DNA from: Planctomycetia bacterium
Lineage (GTDB): Bacteria > Planctomycetota > Planctomycetia > Pirellulales > UBA1268
Length of the DNA: 6,095 bases
NCBI GenBank assembly: GCA_009926295.1
Contig: RFPF01000188.1
Location: 1 to 6,095, forward strand
Reading direction: 5' to 3'
The position numbers and the translations under genes are program-made. Positions 1-6,095 of this stretch are shown here, in pieces; positions within the stretch are counted from its first letter, which is position 1, and each line of letters begins with the position of its first letter. The notes under the pieces are model-generated. The model was given only the letters and a program-made list of their open reading frames with translations. It was not told the DNA's origin and made no database searches.

Positions 1-19
1 AGTTGAGAAGGGACTAGCG

Positions 20-34
20 ATCGCCCTCGGCGAT
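20..34 (-). terminator. Possible weak terminator hairpin after the CDF gene
   Basis: ATCGCC (20-25) and GGCGAT (29-34) form a perfect 6-bp stem around a 3-nt loop, about 65 nt downstream of the transporter stop codon on the minus strand. A second small stem, CTCCG (53-57) with CGGAG (62-66), lies between it and the gene. Neither is followed on the minus strand by a run of T, so intrinsic termination is only a possibility. The rest of 1-99 shows no recognisable gene. Plus-strand stops at 4-6 and 15-17 could end a gene entering from the left, but too little is present to say. Confidence 0.22.
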
Positions 35-99
35 GGAGCAGCGTACCGCCGGCTCCGACGCCGGAGGTTGGCGAGTTGACGTGCGTTGCGAAAAGCCGG

Positions 100-1008
100 T
101 TACTCCGCAGCGTCGATCTCGATCGTCGTGTGATCGATGTGGAACTTGTCGTGGAGCAGTCGGCGGGCGGCGGTGAGCGTGGCGGGATGCTGCGCGGCGT
201 CGGGCACGACGAGATGCGTCGTGAGCGACGCCTCCGACGTGCTCGTGCCCCAGATCCGCAGGTCGCGCACGTCCGTCACTCCCTCGATCGCAGAGAGGTC
301 GGCCGCGACCGCCGCCGGATCGATGCCGCGGGGCACCGCGTCGAGCGAGAGGTCGAGGCTTTCCCGGAACAGGTCCCACGTGCCGACGACGATCACCAGT
401 GCGATCAATGCACTGGTGATCGGGTCGATCCAGGTGAGGCCCGTGAGAAGGATCGCGAAGCCAGCCGCCACGACGCCGGCTGAAACGGCGGCGTCGGCCG
501 CCATGTGGAGGAACGCGCCCCGGACGTTCGCGTCGCGCTGGCCACGGAGAAACAGCAGTGCCGTGAGGGTGTTGATCGCGACGCCGACGGCGGCGACGGT
601 GATCATCGTCCAACTCGCCACGGGGGCCGGGGCCGCGAGACGGTGCCAGGCCTCCCAGAGGATCACGCCGCAGGCCACGAGCAGGAGCACGGCGTTGACG
701 AGGGCCGCGTGGATCGTGGCCCGCCGGAATCCCCACGTGAATCGCGTCGTGGGCGGCCGGCGGGCAAGCCACGCCGCCCCCCAGGCGAGCAGCAGTCCGA
801 GCACGTCGCCCGCGTTGTGCCCGGCGTCGGCGACGAGCGCGAGCGAATTGCCGAGAAACCCGGCAGCGAGTTCGACCGCAACGAATGCAGCGTTGAGCGT
901 AACGCCCACCAGCATCGCCCGGTCGAATTGGGTTGCGGCGAGCGTGCGATGGTCGTGGGCGTGGCCGCACTGGCCGCGGGTGGCGGGTTCGGATGACTGA
1001 TGCGTCAT
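100..1008 (-). CDS. Cation diffusion facilitator (CDF) family divalent metal transporter, CzcD/ZitB-like
   Basis: A 302-aa inner-membrane protein expected to export Zn2+ or a similar divalent cation in exchange for protons. Six hydrophobic segments lie at about residues 31-53, 55-80, 99-118, 133-155, 165-190 and 193-211, followed by a cytoplasmic C-terminal domain (about 225-302); this is the normal CDF plan and length. The transport-site pairs are visible: H64/D68 in helix 2 (HNAGD) and H168/D172 in helix 5 (HMAAD). This HxxxD plus HxxxD set is typical of zinc-type members. The N-terminus has a short Cys/His cluster (CGHAHDH, 14-20), while the loop between helices 4 and 5 has no histidines. 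In the C-terminal domain the family's usual DLHIW is DLRIW (249-253). The start is the ATG at 1006-1008; a 13-nt upstream extension of the frame has no start-site support, and no Shine-Dalgarno precedes this ATG. It is divergent from the oxidoreductase. Family assignment is firm; the exact metal is not. Confidence 0.93.
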   Translation of the reverse strand: MTHQSSEPATRGQCGHAHDHRTLAATQFDRAMLVGVTLNAAFVAVELAAGFLGNSLALVADAGHNAGDVLGLLLAWGAAWLARRPPTTRFTWGFRRATIHAALVNAVLLLVACGVILWEAWHRLAAPAPVASWTMITVAAVGVAINTLTALLFLRGQRDANVRGAFLHMAADAAVSAGVVAAGFAILLTGLTWIDPITSALIALVIVVGTWDLFRESLDLSLDAVPRGIDPAAVAADLSAIEGVTDVRDLRIWGTSTSEASLTTHLVVPDAAQHPATLTAARRLLHDKFHIDHTTIEIDAAE

Positions 1009-1016
1009 GGGGTACG

Positions 1017-1022
1017 ATCATA
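1017..1022 (-). promoter_or_regulatory. Candidate -10 element for the CDF gene
   Basis: Read on the minus strand, 1022 to 1017 is TATGAT, five of six matches to the sigma-70 -10 consensus. It sits 8 nt upstream of the ATG, so transcription would begin almost at the start codon and give a nearly leaderless mRNA. No good -35 hexamer is found at 16-18 bp spacing, where the sequence is GC-rich. It is a weak call on sequence match alone. Confidence 0.25.
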
Positions 1023-1033
1023 GTCCGAGATGA

Positions 1034-1047
1034 CGGGCTCGAGCCCG
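1034..1047. promoter_or_regulatory. Perfect 14-bp palindrome in the divergent spacer, possible operator
   Basis: CGGGCTCGAGCCCG is a perfect inverted repeat with no spacer. It lies near the middle of the 60-bp region between the divergently transcribed transporter and oxidoreductase genes. A dimeric regulator could bind here and affect both genes. It could also form by chance in GC-rich DNA, and it matches no operator that I recognise. Confidence 0.3.
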
Positions 1048-1056
1048 ACGAAAACC

Positions 1057-1063
1057 GGAGGAG
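1057..1063 (+). promoter_or_regulatory. Shine-Dalgarno site that fixes the oxidoreductase start
   Basis: GGAGGAG is nearly the full anti-16S complement and sits 5 nt before the ATG at 1069. It argues for that start over the in-frame ATG at 1030, which would add 13 residues (MTGSSPTKTGGAT) with no homology to a Rossmann fold and no ribosome binding site. Confidence 0.75.
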
Positions 1064-1068
1064 CGACC

Positions 1069-2181
1069 ATGGCGGCGATACGGGCGGTGGCGATCGGGCG
1101 GACGGGGCGGGGCGACTGGGGGCACGCGATCGACGAACTCGTGGCGCGGACGCCCGGCGTGTCGCTCGTGGCCGTTGCCGACGAGTCTGACGAGGGGCTC
1201 GCGAAGGCCGTGCACCGCAACGGGCTGGATGCGAGGCAGGGCTATCGCGACTGGCGGAAGATGCTCGCCGACGTGAGGCCCGAACTCGTCGCCATCTGCA
1301 TGCGGCACGTCGATTGCCACGCGGAGATGGCGATCGCCGCGGTCGAGGCCGGCGCGAAGGGGGTTTTCATGGAGAAGCCCTTCGTGCGGAGCCTCGCCGA
1401 GGCGGATGCCGTGATCGCAGCCTGCCGCAAGGCGAATGCGAAGCTGGGCATGGCGTACGTGAACCGCCACGCGCCCTCATATGCAGCGGTCCGCGACCTC
1501 ATCGAGGACGGCCGCATCGGAAGGGTGCTCGAACTGCGGGCACGCGGCAAAGAGGACCATCGCGGCGGCGGCGAGGACCTCGTGGTGCTCGGCTGCCACG
1601 TGCTCGACCTGATGGTCGATCTGGGAGGGGCGCCGCAGTGGTGCCAGGCGAGCGTCACGGTCGGTGGCCGGCCGATCACTCCGGCCGACGGCGTCGACGG
1701 CCCGGAGGGCATCGGCAGGATCGCGGGCGACTCGATCGCGGCGATGTTCGGCCTCGCCGACGGTCCGGTCGGATACTTCGCGAGCACCCGCGACGCGGGC
1801 CAGAAACAGCCGAACTTCGGGCTCACGATCGCGGGCATGAAGGGGGCGATCCACATCCGGCCCGACAACGTGCCGCAGGCGTGGCTCCGCGAGGCTCCGT
1901 TGTGGAGAACCGAGAAGGACTTCCCGTGGAAGCCGATCGGACCCGAGGGGCTCGACTCGCCGCTTCCGGAAGGCGACGTCGATCGGGCGGCCGAGCGGGC
2001 GGCCTGGGGCCGGCTCGCGGTCGCCGACCTGCTCGACGCCATCGCCGACGACCGCGAGCCCGAGACGGGCATGCTGGCCGGGCGCACCACCTGCGAGATG
2101 ATCGCGGCCGCGTTCGGCAGCGCCCTCGCCGGCGAGCGCGTCTCCTGGCCGCTCGGCCCGTCGCTGCCCGCGTTGGGGTGA
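1069..2181 (+). CDS. Gfo/Idh/MocA family NAD(P)-dependent oxidoreductase
   Basis: A 370-aa, apparently cytoplasmic enzyme with no signal peptide or Tat motif. Residues 4-125 form the Rossmann nucleotide-binding domain. It opens with a glycine-rich turn (AIGRTGRGDWGH, about 8-19), a variant of GxGxxG, and ends in the family's EKP signature (102-104), whose Lys103 is the conserved catalytic lysine. The C-terminal alpha/beta substrate domain (about 130-360) contains GGGEDLVVLGCHVLDL (166-181). His177 there aligns with the catalytic His of the family, but the position four residues earlier, usually Asp as in inositol dehydrogenase, is Val173. Members oxidise or reduce sugars, inositols and related carbonyl compounds with NAD(P); the substrate cannot be read from this sequence. 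Planctomycete genomes carry many such paralogues. The start is set by the Shine-Dalgarno at 1057-1063. It is divergent from the CDF gene and lies 35-59 bp upstream of dnaE on the same strand. Confidence 0.88.
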   Translation: MAAIRAVAIGRTGRGDWGHAIDELVARTPGVSLVAVADESDEGLAKAVHRNGLDARQGYRDWRKMLADVRPELVAICMRHVDCHAEMAIAAVEAGAKGVFMEKPFVRSLAEADAVIAACRKANAKLGMAYVNRHAPSYAAVRDLIEDGRIGRVLELRARGKEDHRGGGEDLVVLGCHVLDLMVDLGGAPQWCQASVTVGGRPITPADGVDGPEGIGRIAGDSIAAMFGLADGPVGYFASTRDAGQKQPNFGLTIAGMKGAIHIRPDNVPQAWLREAPLWRTEKDFPWKPIGPEGLDSPLPEGDVDRAAERAAWGRLAVADLLDAIADDREPETGMLAGRTTCEMIAAAFGSALAGERVSWPLGPSLPALG

Positions 2182-2240
2182 GCAGCCTCCGTCCCGCCGC
2201 GAGGCGATACACTGTCATGCCGCACCCAGCGAGCCCACGG

Positions 2241-5200
2241 ATGAGCGCGCCGCGTTTCGCCCATCTCCACTGCCACAGCCACTACAGCCTGCTCGACGGC
2301 GCGAGCTCGATCGAGCGGCTGGTCGGCCGCACGGTCGAGCTTGGCATGAACGCGCTGGCGATCACCGACCATGGCAACCTGCACGGGGCCCTGGAGTTTT
2401 ACGAGGCGGCACGCAGCGCCGGCATCAACCCCGTGATCGGCTACGAGGCCTACATCGCCCCCGGCAGCCGGTTCCAAAAGGACGCCGGCAGCCAGAAAGA
2501 CTCGAGCTACCACCTGACGCTGCTGGCCCGCGACAGGATCGGGTTCGCCAACCTGCTCCAGCTCTCGACCCGCGCCTTCCTCGAGGGCTTCTACTTCAAG
2601 CCCCGGATCGACCGTGAACTGCTGGCCGCCCACCACGAGGGGATCGTCTGCCTCTCCGGCTGCCTGTCGGGCGAGTTCAGCCGGTCGCTCATCGGCTCGT
2701 CACGCGAGGCCCGGGACTCGCTCGCCCAGGCCCGGGACGTCGCCGGCTGGTTCCAAAAACTGTTCGGCGACCGCTACTTCATCGAGATCCAGGACAACGG
2801 CCTCGGCGTGCAGGAGCAGGTGACCGACGTGGCCCTGGAGATCGCCCGGGAACTCGGCATTCCGCCCGTCGCGACGTGCGACTGCCACTACGTCAACCGC
2901 GAGGATGCGGTCGCCCAGGACATCCTGCTCTGCGTGAACACGGGGCGGTTCCGAAACGATCCCTCCCGGATGCGGATGGACTCGACGGAGTTCTACCTGA
3001 AGAGCCCCGCGGAGATGCACGACGCCTTCGCCCGTCTCGACCGGGGCCTCGTGGCCGACGCGGTCTCGCGCAGCCAGGAGATCGCCGACTCGGTCGCGAT
3101 CGAGCTCGACCTCGGAAAGCGGCATTTCCCGGGGTTCGAAGTGCCCGCCGGTCGGTCGGCGTCGGAGGAGCTGCGGCGGCTGTGCCTCGAGGGCCTGCGC
3201 GACCGCTACGCCACCGCCTCGAACCGCTGGGCCGACGCCCCCGGCGCGACGCTCCACCCGCAGGTCATCGAGCGACTCGAGCGCGAACTCGGCGTCATCG
3301 ACACGCTCGGCTTCGCCAGCTACTTCCTGATCGTGTGGGACTTCGTCCGCTATGCCCGCGAGAACGGCATCCCGGCCGCCGCACGTGGCTCGGGTGTGGG
3401 CTCGCTCGTGGCCTACTCGCTCTATCTCTCGCACGTCTGCCCGCTGGAGTACGACCTGCTCTTCGAGCGGTTTCTCGACGTCAACCGCCGCGAGGCGCCC
3501 GATATCGACATCGATTTCTGCAAGGACCGCCGCGGCGAGGTGATCGACTACGTCAAGCGGAAGTACGGCGACGCGAACGTGGCCCAGATCGGCACCTTCG
3601 GCACGCTCGCCGCCAGGGCCGCGATCCGCGACGTCGGCCGGGCCATGGGCCTGGCGATCCCGCGGGTCGACCAGATCGTGGCGCTGGTGCCCGACCAGCT
3701 CGGCATAACGCTGGAGGACGCCGCAGCCCCGGGCACGCAGCTCGCCGCCGCCTGCGACGCCGACACGGAGGTGCGGGAGCTCGTCGAACTCGCCGGGCGG
3801 ATCGAGGGGCTCGCCCGCAACGTGGGCACGCACGCGGCCGCGGTCGTGATCGCGGATCGTCCGCTCGTCGAATACGTCCCTCTGCAGCGGGTGACTGGCA
3901 AGGAGGAGGTGATCACGCAGTGGGCCATGGGCGACGTCGAGCGAGCCGGGCTCATGAAGATGGATTTTCTCGGGCTCCGCTATCTCACCGTGGTCGCCAA
4001 GACGCTCGAGATCATCGCCACGAACACGGGCATGCGGCCCGACCCGTTCGCATTTCCGCTCGACGACGCCGCCACCTTCGCCACGCTCTGCCGCGGCGAG
4101 ACGAAGGGCATCTTCCAGCTCGAGAGCGGGGGCATCCGCGACCTGCTCCAGCGGATGAAGCCCGACCACTTCCTCGACATCGTCGCGGTCAACGCGCTCT
4201 ACCGGCCGGGACCGCTCGAAGGCGGCATGGTGGACGAATACGTCAACGTCAAGCACGGCCGCAAGCGGGCCGAGTTCCTCCATCCGGTGATGAAGGACGT
4301 GCTCGCCGAGACGCACGGCGTGATGGTCTACCAGGAGCAGGTGATGAGGATCCTGGAGCGGCTCGGCGGAATCGAGCTCTCCAGTGCCTACACCTGCATC
4401 AAGGCGATCAGCAAGAAGAAGCTCGAAACCATCGCCGCCTTCAGGGAGCAGTTCGTGGCCGGCGCCGAGGCGCAGGGTCTCTCCCGGCAGCAGGCGGCGG
4501 AGGTGTTCGCGCTGATCGAGAAGTTCGCCGGCTACGGCTTCAACAAGAGCCATTCGACGGCCTACGCGCTGCTGGCGTGGCAGACCGCCTACCTCAAGAC
4601 GCACTGGCCCGTGGAGTTCATGGCGGCGCTGCTCTCCGGCGACATCACCGGCCGCAACTTCAAGAAGAAGGACGCGCTCGTCGAGCACATCGAGGACTGC
4701 CGCCGGATCGGCATCGAGGTGGCACCGCCCGACGTGAACGCGTCGTTCGCCGACTTCGCGGTGGCCGGGGGCCGGATCCTCTTCGGGCTGGCCGCTATCA
4801 AGGGCTGCGGCGGGCAGGCCGCGGAGGCGATCGCCGCCGAGCGGGCCCGGGGCGGGGTGTATCGCGACCTCGATGACTTCTGCGGCCGTCTCGATCCGTC
4901 GGTGGTGAACAGGACGGCCGTGGAAAGCCTCGCCAAGGCGGGCGCCTTCGACGGTCTCGGCGCCCACCGCGGCGCGATCCTCGCCGGCATCGAGAAGGCG
5001 ATGGCCTCCGGGGCCGCGCGGGTGGCCGACCGGAAGAGCGGTCAGAAGAACCTGTTCGACGCCTTCGAGGATGCCGCCGGCGCTTCGCCCGGTGCCGCGC
5101 CGTGCCTGCCCGACGTGCCGCCGCTCTCGGATTTCGATATGCGTTCGGGCGAGAAGGAGGTGCTGGGATATTACGTGCACAGCCATCCGCTCGCGGAGCA

Positions 5201-5846
5201 CGCGGGCCTGCTCGCGGCGGTATGCACGCACGGCACGGCCGGCCTCGGCGGGGTGCCGGCGAAGGGCGACGTGGTGATCGGCGGGCTCGTCTCGGCGCTC
5301 AAGCTCTCGAACGTGAAGCAGGCCCGGCCGGGATCGACTCACACCCGCTACGGCATGTTCGACCTCGAGGACATGGAGGGGCTCGTGCGCACGATCTGCT
5401 GGCCCGAGGACTTCGCCCGGCTCGGGGGGGCGATCGTGCCCGACGCCGTCGTCGTGGTGAGCGGGTCGATCGATCGGCGTGCCGGCAGCGACGAGACGAA
5501 CCTCATCGTCAACGACCTCGTGCCGGTCGCCGAGATCTGGACGAGGCCGGCGCGGAGTGTCACCGTGAAACTCACGGAATCCGTCCATGGAGCGGAGACG
5601 CTGGACAGACTCTCCGTCGTGCTGAGGCGGCATCCGGGTCCGACGCCCGTGCGACTGGTGATCGACCTGGCCGATGGCCGGCGGGTGCTGATGGAGGCCG
5701 ACCGCGACAAGGTGGCCTGGTCGCACCCCCTGCTGGCCGAACTCACCGAACTGCTCGGGCCGGGGTCCGTTCGAGCGGCGGTGACCCTGGGCCAGAAACG
5801 CCGCGATGCGGAGCCGACCCGTCGGGGGCCGAAGGCCTACGCCTGA
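2241..5846 (+). CDS. dnaE: DNA polymerase III subunit alpha (replicative polymerase, DnaE1 type)
   Basis: A complete 1201-aa catalytic subunit of the chromosomal replicase, close to the 1160 aa of E. coli DnaE. The N-terminal PHP domain (about 5-280) starts with HLHCHSHYSLLDG. It keeps every expected metal ligand: H10, H12, D19, H44, E69, H91, C141, D214 and H216. The palm has ARGSGVGSL (381-389), PDIDIDF (420-426; catalytic D423 and D425) and KMDFLGL (573-579; third Asp D575). GTHAAAVVIAD (529-539), GIFQLESGG (623-631) and YRPGP (654-658) are further core motifs. The fingers and HhH region follow (about 700-860). QKNLF (935-939) fits an internal beta-clamp-binding motif. An OB fold (about 1005-1100) and a C-terminal domain (about 1110-1190) complete it. 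There is no inserted DnaQ-like exonuclease, so it is not PolC. ATG 2241 gives the usual MSAPRF-type N-terminus; ATG 2217 would add 8 residues and has a distant GAGGCG about 10 nt upstream. The frame stays open far upstream across the oxidoreductase, a high-GC artefact. Confidence 0.97.
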   Translation: MSAPRFAHLHCHSHYSLLDGASSIERLVGRTVELGMNALAITDHGNLHGALEFYEAARSAGINPVIGYEAYIAPGSRFQKDAGSQKDSSYHLTLLARDRIGFANLLQLSTRAFLEGFYFKPRIDRELLAAHHEGIVCLSGCLSGEFSRSLIGSSREARDSLAQARDVAGWFQKLFGDRYFIEIQDNGLGVQEQVTDVALEIARELGIPPVATCDCHYVNREDAVAQDILLCVNTGRFRNDPSRMRMDSTEFYLKSPAEMHDAFARLDRGLVADAVSRSQEIADSVAIELDLGKRHFPGFEVPAGRSASEELRRLCLEGLRDRYATASNRWADAPGATLHPQVIERLERELGVIDTLGFASYFLIVWDFVRYARENGIPAAARGSGVGSLVAYSLYLSHVCPLEYDLLFERFLDVNRREAPDIDIDFCKDRRGEVIDYVKRKYGDANVAQIGTFGTLAARAAIRDVGRAMGLAIPRVDQIVALVPDQLGITLEDAAAPGTQLAAACDADTEVRELVELAGRIEGLARNVGTHAAAVVIADRPLVEYVPLQRVTGKEEVITQWAMGDVERAGLMKMDFLGLRYLTVVAKTLEIIATNTGMRPDPFAFPLDDAATFATLCRGETKGIFQLESGGIRDLLQRMKPDHFLDIVAVNALYRPGPLEGGMVDEYVNVKHGRKRAEFLHPVMKDVLAETHGVMVYQEQVMRILERLGGIELSSAYTCIKAISKKKLETIAAFREQFVAGAEAQGLSRQQAAEVFALIEKFAGYGFNKSHSTAYALLAWQTAYLKTHWPVEFMAALLSGDITGRNFKKKDALVEHIEDCRRIGIEVAPPDVNASFADFAVAGGRILFGLAAIKGCGGQAAEAIAAERARGGVYRDLDDFCGRLDPSVVNRTAVESLAKAGAFDGLGAHRGAILAGIEKAMASGAARVADRKSGQKNLFDAFEDAAGASPGAAPCLPDVPPLSDFDMRSGEKEVLGYYVHSHPLAEHAGLLAAVCTHGTAGLGGVPAKGDVVIGGLVSALKLSNVKQARPGSTHTRYGMFDLEDMEGLVRTICWPEDFARLGGAIVPDAVVVVSGSIDRRAGSDETNLIVNDLVPVAEIWTRPARSVTVKLTESVHGAETLDRLSVVLRRHPGPTPVRLVIDLADGRRVLMEADRDKVAWSHPLLAELTELLGPGSVRAAVTLGQKRRDAEPTRRGPKAYA

Positions 5847-5887
5847 GGCCGAAAATCCGGGAGAACCGGGGCGAGTGGAGATCGGCC
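5847..5887 (+). repeat. Nested inverted repeats just after dnaE, possible 3' hairpin
   Basis: GGCCGA directly after the dnaE stop (5847-5852) is complementary to TCGGCC (5882-5887). Inside it, TCCGG (5856-5860) and CCGGG (5866-5870) can pair around a GAGAA loop with one G-U pair. No T-run follows, so this is at best a weak or Rho-assisted transcription end for dnaE. Confidence 0.25.
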
Positions 5888-5905
5888 CCCTGGGCAGTCG
5901 ATAAT
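5876..5905 (+). promoter_or_regulatory. Candidate sigma-70-like promoter for the Gly/Met-repeat protein
   Basis: TGGAGA (5876-5881, four of six to TTGACA) and GATAAT (5900-5905, five of six to TATAAT) are separated by 18 bp. They would start transcription near 5912, leaving a leader of about 29 nt before the ATG at 5941. The short AT-rich patch stands out in GC-rich DNA. GGGCAG (5892-5897) and CTGCCC (5923-5928) form an inverted repeat that overlaps the -10 and the leader. The call rests on consensus similarity only. Confidence 0.35.
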
Positions 5906-5940
5906 CAACGAGGGTGTTTGGGCTGCCCCCGGGAACCTCC

Positions 5941-6095
5941 ATGAAAACGCCGCGAAATTTCCTGTCACTGTGCTGCGCCTGCCTGGCAGCGGCACTCGTC
6001 TGCGCGCCGGTCGTTGCGCAGCAGATGGGCGGCGGTGGCATGGGCGGCGGTGGCATGGGCGGCGGTGGCATGGGCGGCGGTGGCATGGGCGGCGG
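5941..6095 (+). CDS. Secreted Gly/Met-repeat protein, 5' part only (runs off window)
   Basis: I do not recognise this gene. The first 51 codons are visible with no stop. Residues 1-26 look like a Sec signal peptide: a positive N-region (MKTPRN), a hydrophobic core with three cysteines (FLSLCCACLAAALVCAPVV) and a likely signal peptidase I site after VVA26, before QQ. The cysteines do not fit a lipobox. From residue 29 the protein becomes repeats of Met-Gly-Gly-Gly-Gly, with four complete units and a fifth begun. The mature protein would thus start as a flexible low-complexity chain outside the cytoplasm. No Shine-Dalgarno is seen; the sequence before ATG 5941 is GGGAACCTCC. The coding case rests on the signal peptide, the repeat staying in frame and the promoter-like spacer. 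What follows the repeat, and hence any function, is outside the window. Confidence 0.7.
   Translation, partial: MKTPRNFLSLCCACLAAALVCAPVVAQQMGGGGMGGGGMGGGGMGGGGMGG
6025..6095 (+). repeat. Perfect 15-bp tandem repeat encoding MGGGG
   Basis: The unit ATGGGCGGCGGTGGC begins at 6025, 6040, 6055, 6070 and 6085. The first four copies are complete and the fifth is cut by the window end after 11 bases. All visible copies are identical, including the single GGT among the glycine codons, which points to recent expansion or homogenisation by slippage or recombination. Being a multiple of three, changes in copy number would alter protein length without a frameshift. Such a tract is also prone to collapse or breakage in assembly, so the true copy number may differ. 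Confidence 0.93.

Noticed and set aside
17..24. GCGATCGC octamer palindrome, as in HIP1-type repeats.
   Set aside because: I noticed only this one exact copy in the window; one 8-mer in GC-rich DNA has no support as a repeat element.
137..1000. Plus-strand open frames opposite the CDF gene.
   Set aside because: They lack domains or hydrophobic pattern, while the minus-strand frame gives a textbook six-helix CDF protein.
1314..2216. Open upstream extension of the dnaE frame across the oxidoreductase, suggesting a fusion or overlapping gene.
   Set aside because: The extra 301 residues are Arg/Gly-rich shadow sequence, and the true oxidoreductase is clearly encoded in another frame with family motifs.
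1242..2636. A 464-codon minus-strand open frame antisense to the oxidoreductase and the 5' end of dnaE.
   Set aside because: It spans two genes on the other strand, has Ser/Arg/Pro-rich shadow composition and no domain.
2876..4876. A 666-codon plus-strand frame inside dnaE.
   Set aside because: It is an alternative-frame shadow with Arg/Ala/Gly/Pro bias; all polymerase motifs are in the dnaE frame.
5424..5430. A run of seven G in dnaE as a possible frameshift or programmed slippage site.
   Set aside because: The frame reads RLGGAIV through it without disruption and the OB-fold sequence continues normally; nothing suggests a functional second product.
2700..6086. A very long minus-strand open frame antisense to dnaE (over 1100 codons).
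   Set aside because: It mirrors the codon pattern of dnaE in high-GC DNA, is rich in Arg/His/Pro/Gly with no recognisable domain, and its start falls in the antisense of the Gly/Met repeat.
6025..6095. The tandem repeat as a CRISPR array or replication-origin iterons.
   Set aside because: Units are contiguous 15-mers with no spacers, in frame after a signal peptide and encoding a regular pentapeptide, so coding repeat is the simpler reading.

Overview
The window is a high-GC bacterial segment carrying three complete genes and the start of a fourth. The likely source is a planctomycete, perhaps of the Pirellulales. That is an inference from the GC-rich coding, a Gfo/Idh/MocA oxidoreductase of a style common in Planctomycetes, a DnaE1-type polymerase with a complete-looking PHP metal site, and weak or absent Shine-Dalgarno sequences at most starts. 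No rRNA or other marker in the window settles it.

Layout. Positions 1-99 are a short non-coding 3' flank with a small hairpin. From 100 to 1008 on the minus strand lies a cation diffusion facilitator (CDF) metal transporter. A 60-bp divergent spacer (1009-1068) holds a perfect 14-bp palindrome and the only convincing Shine-Dalgarno sequence seen. From 1069 to 2181 on the plus strand is a Gfo/Idh/MocA-family NAD(P)-dependent oxidoreductase. After a short gap comes dnaE, the replicative DNA polymerase III alpha subunit (2241-5846, possibly starting at 2217). A 94-bp spacer with inverted repeats and a candidate promoter leads into a secreted protein that begins at 5941. That protein changes after its signal peptide into a perfect 15-bp tandem repeat encoding Met-Gly-Gly-Gly-Gly, and it runs off the end of the window.

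How the genes relate. They do not form an obvious pathway. The transporter would export divalent metal such as zinc, the oxidoreductase would act on a sugar, polyol or similar metabolite, and DnaE copies the chromosome. The oxidoreductase and dnaE are codirectional with a gap of 35-59 bp, so read-through transcription is possible, but no shared function is evident. I see no CRISPR array, defence island, transposon, integrase, tRNA or rRNA, and no evidence of a new multigene system. The items most worth a second look are the Gly/Met tandem-repeat secreted protein at the right edge, the apparently intact PHP metal site of DnaE, and the atypical active-site motif of the oxidoreductase.
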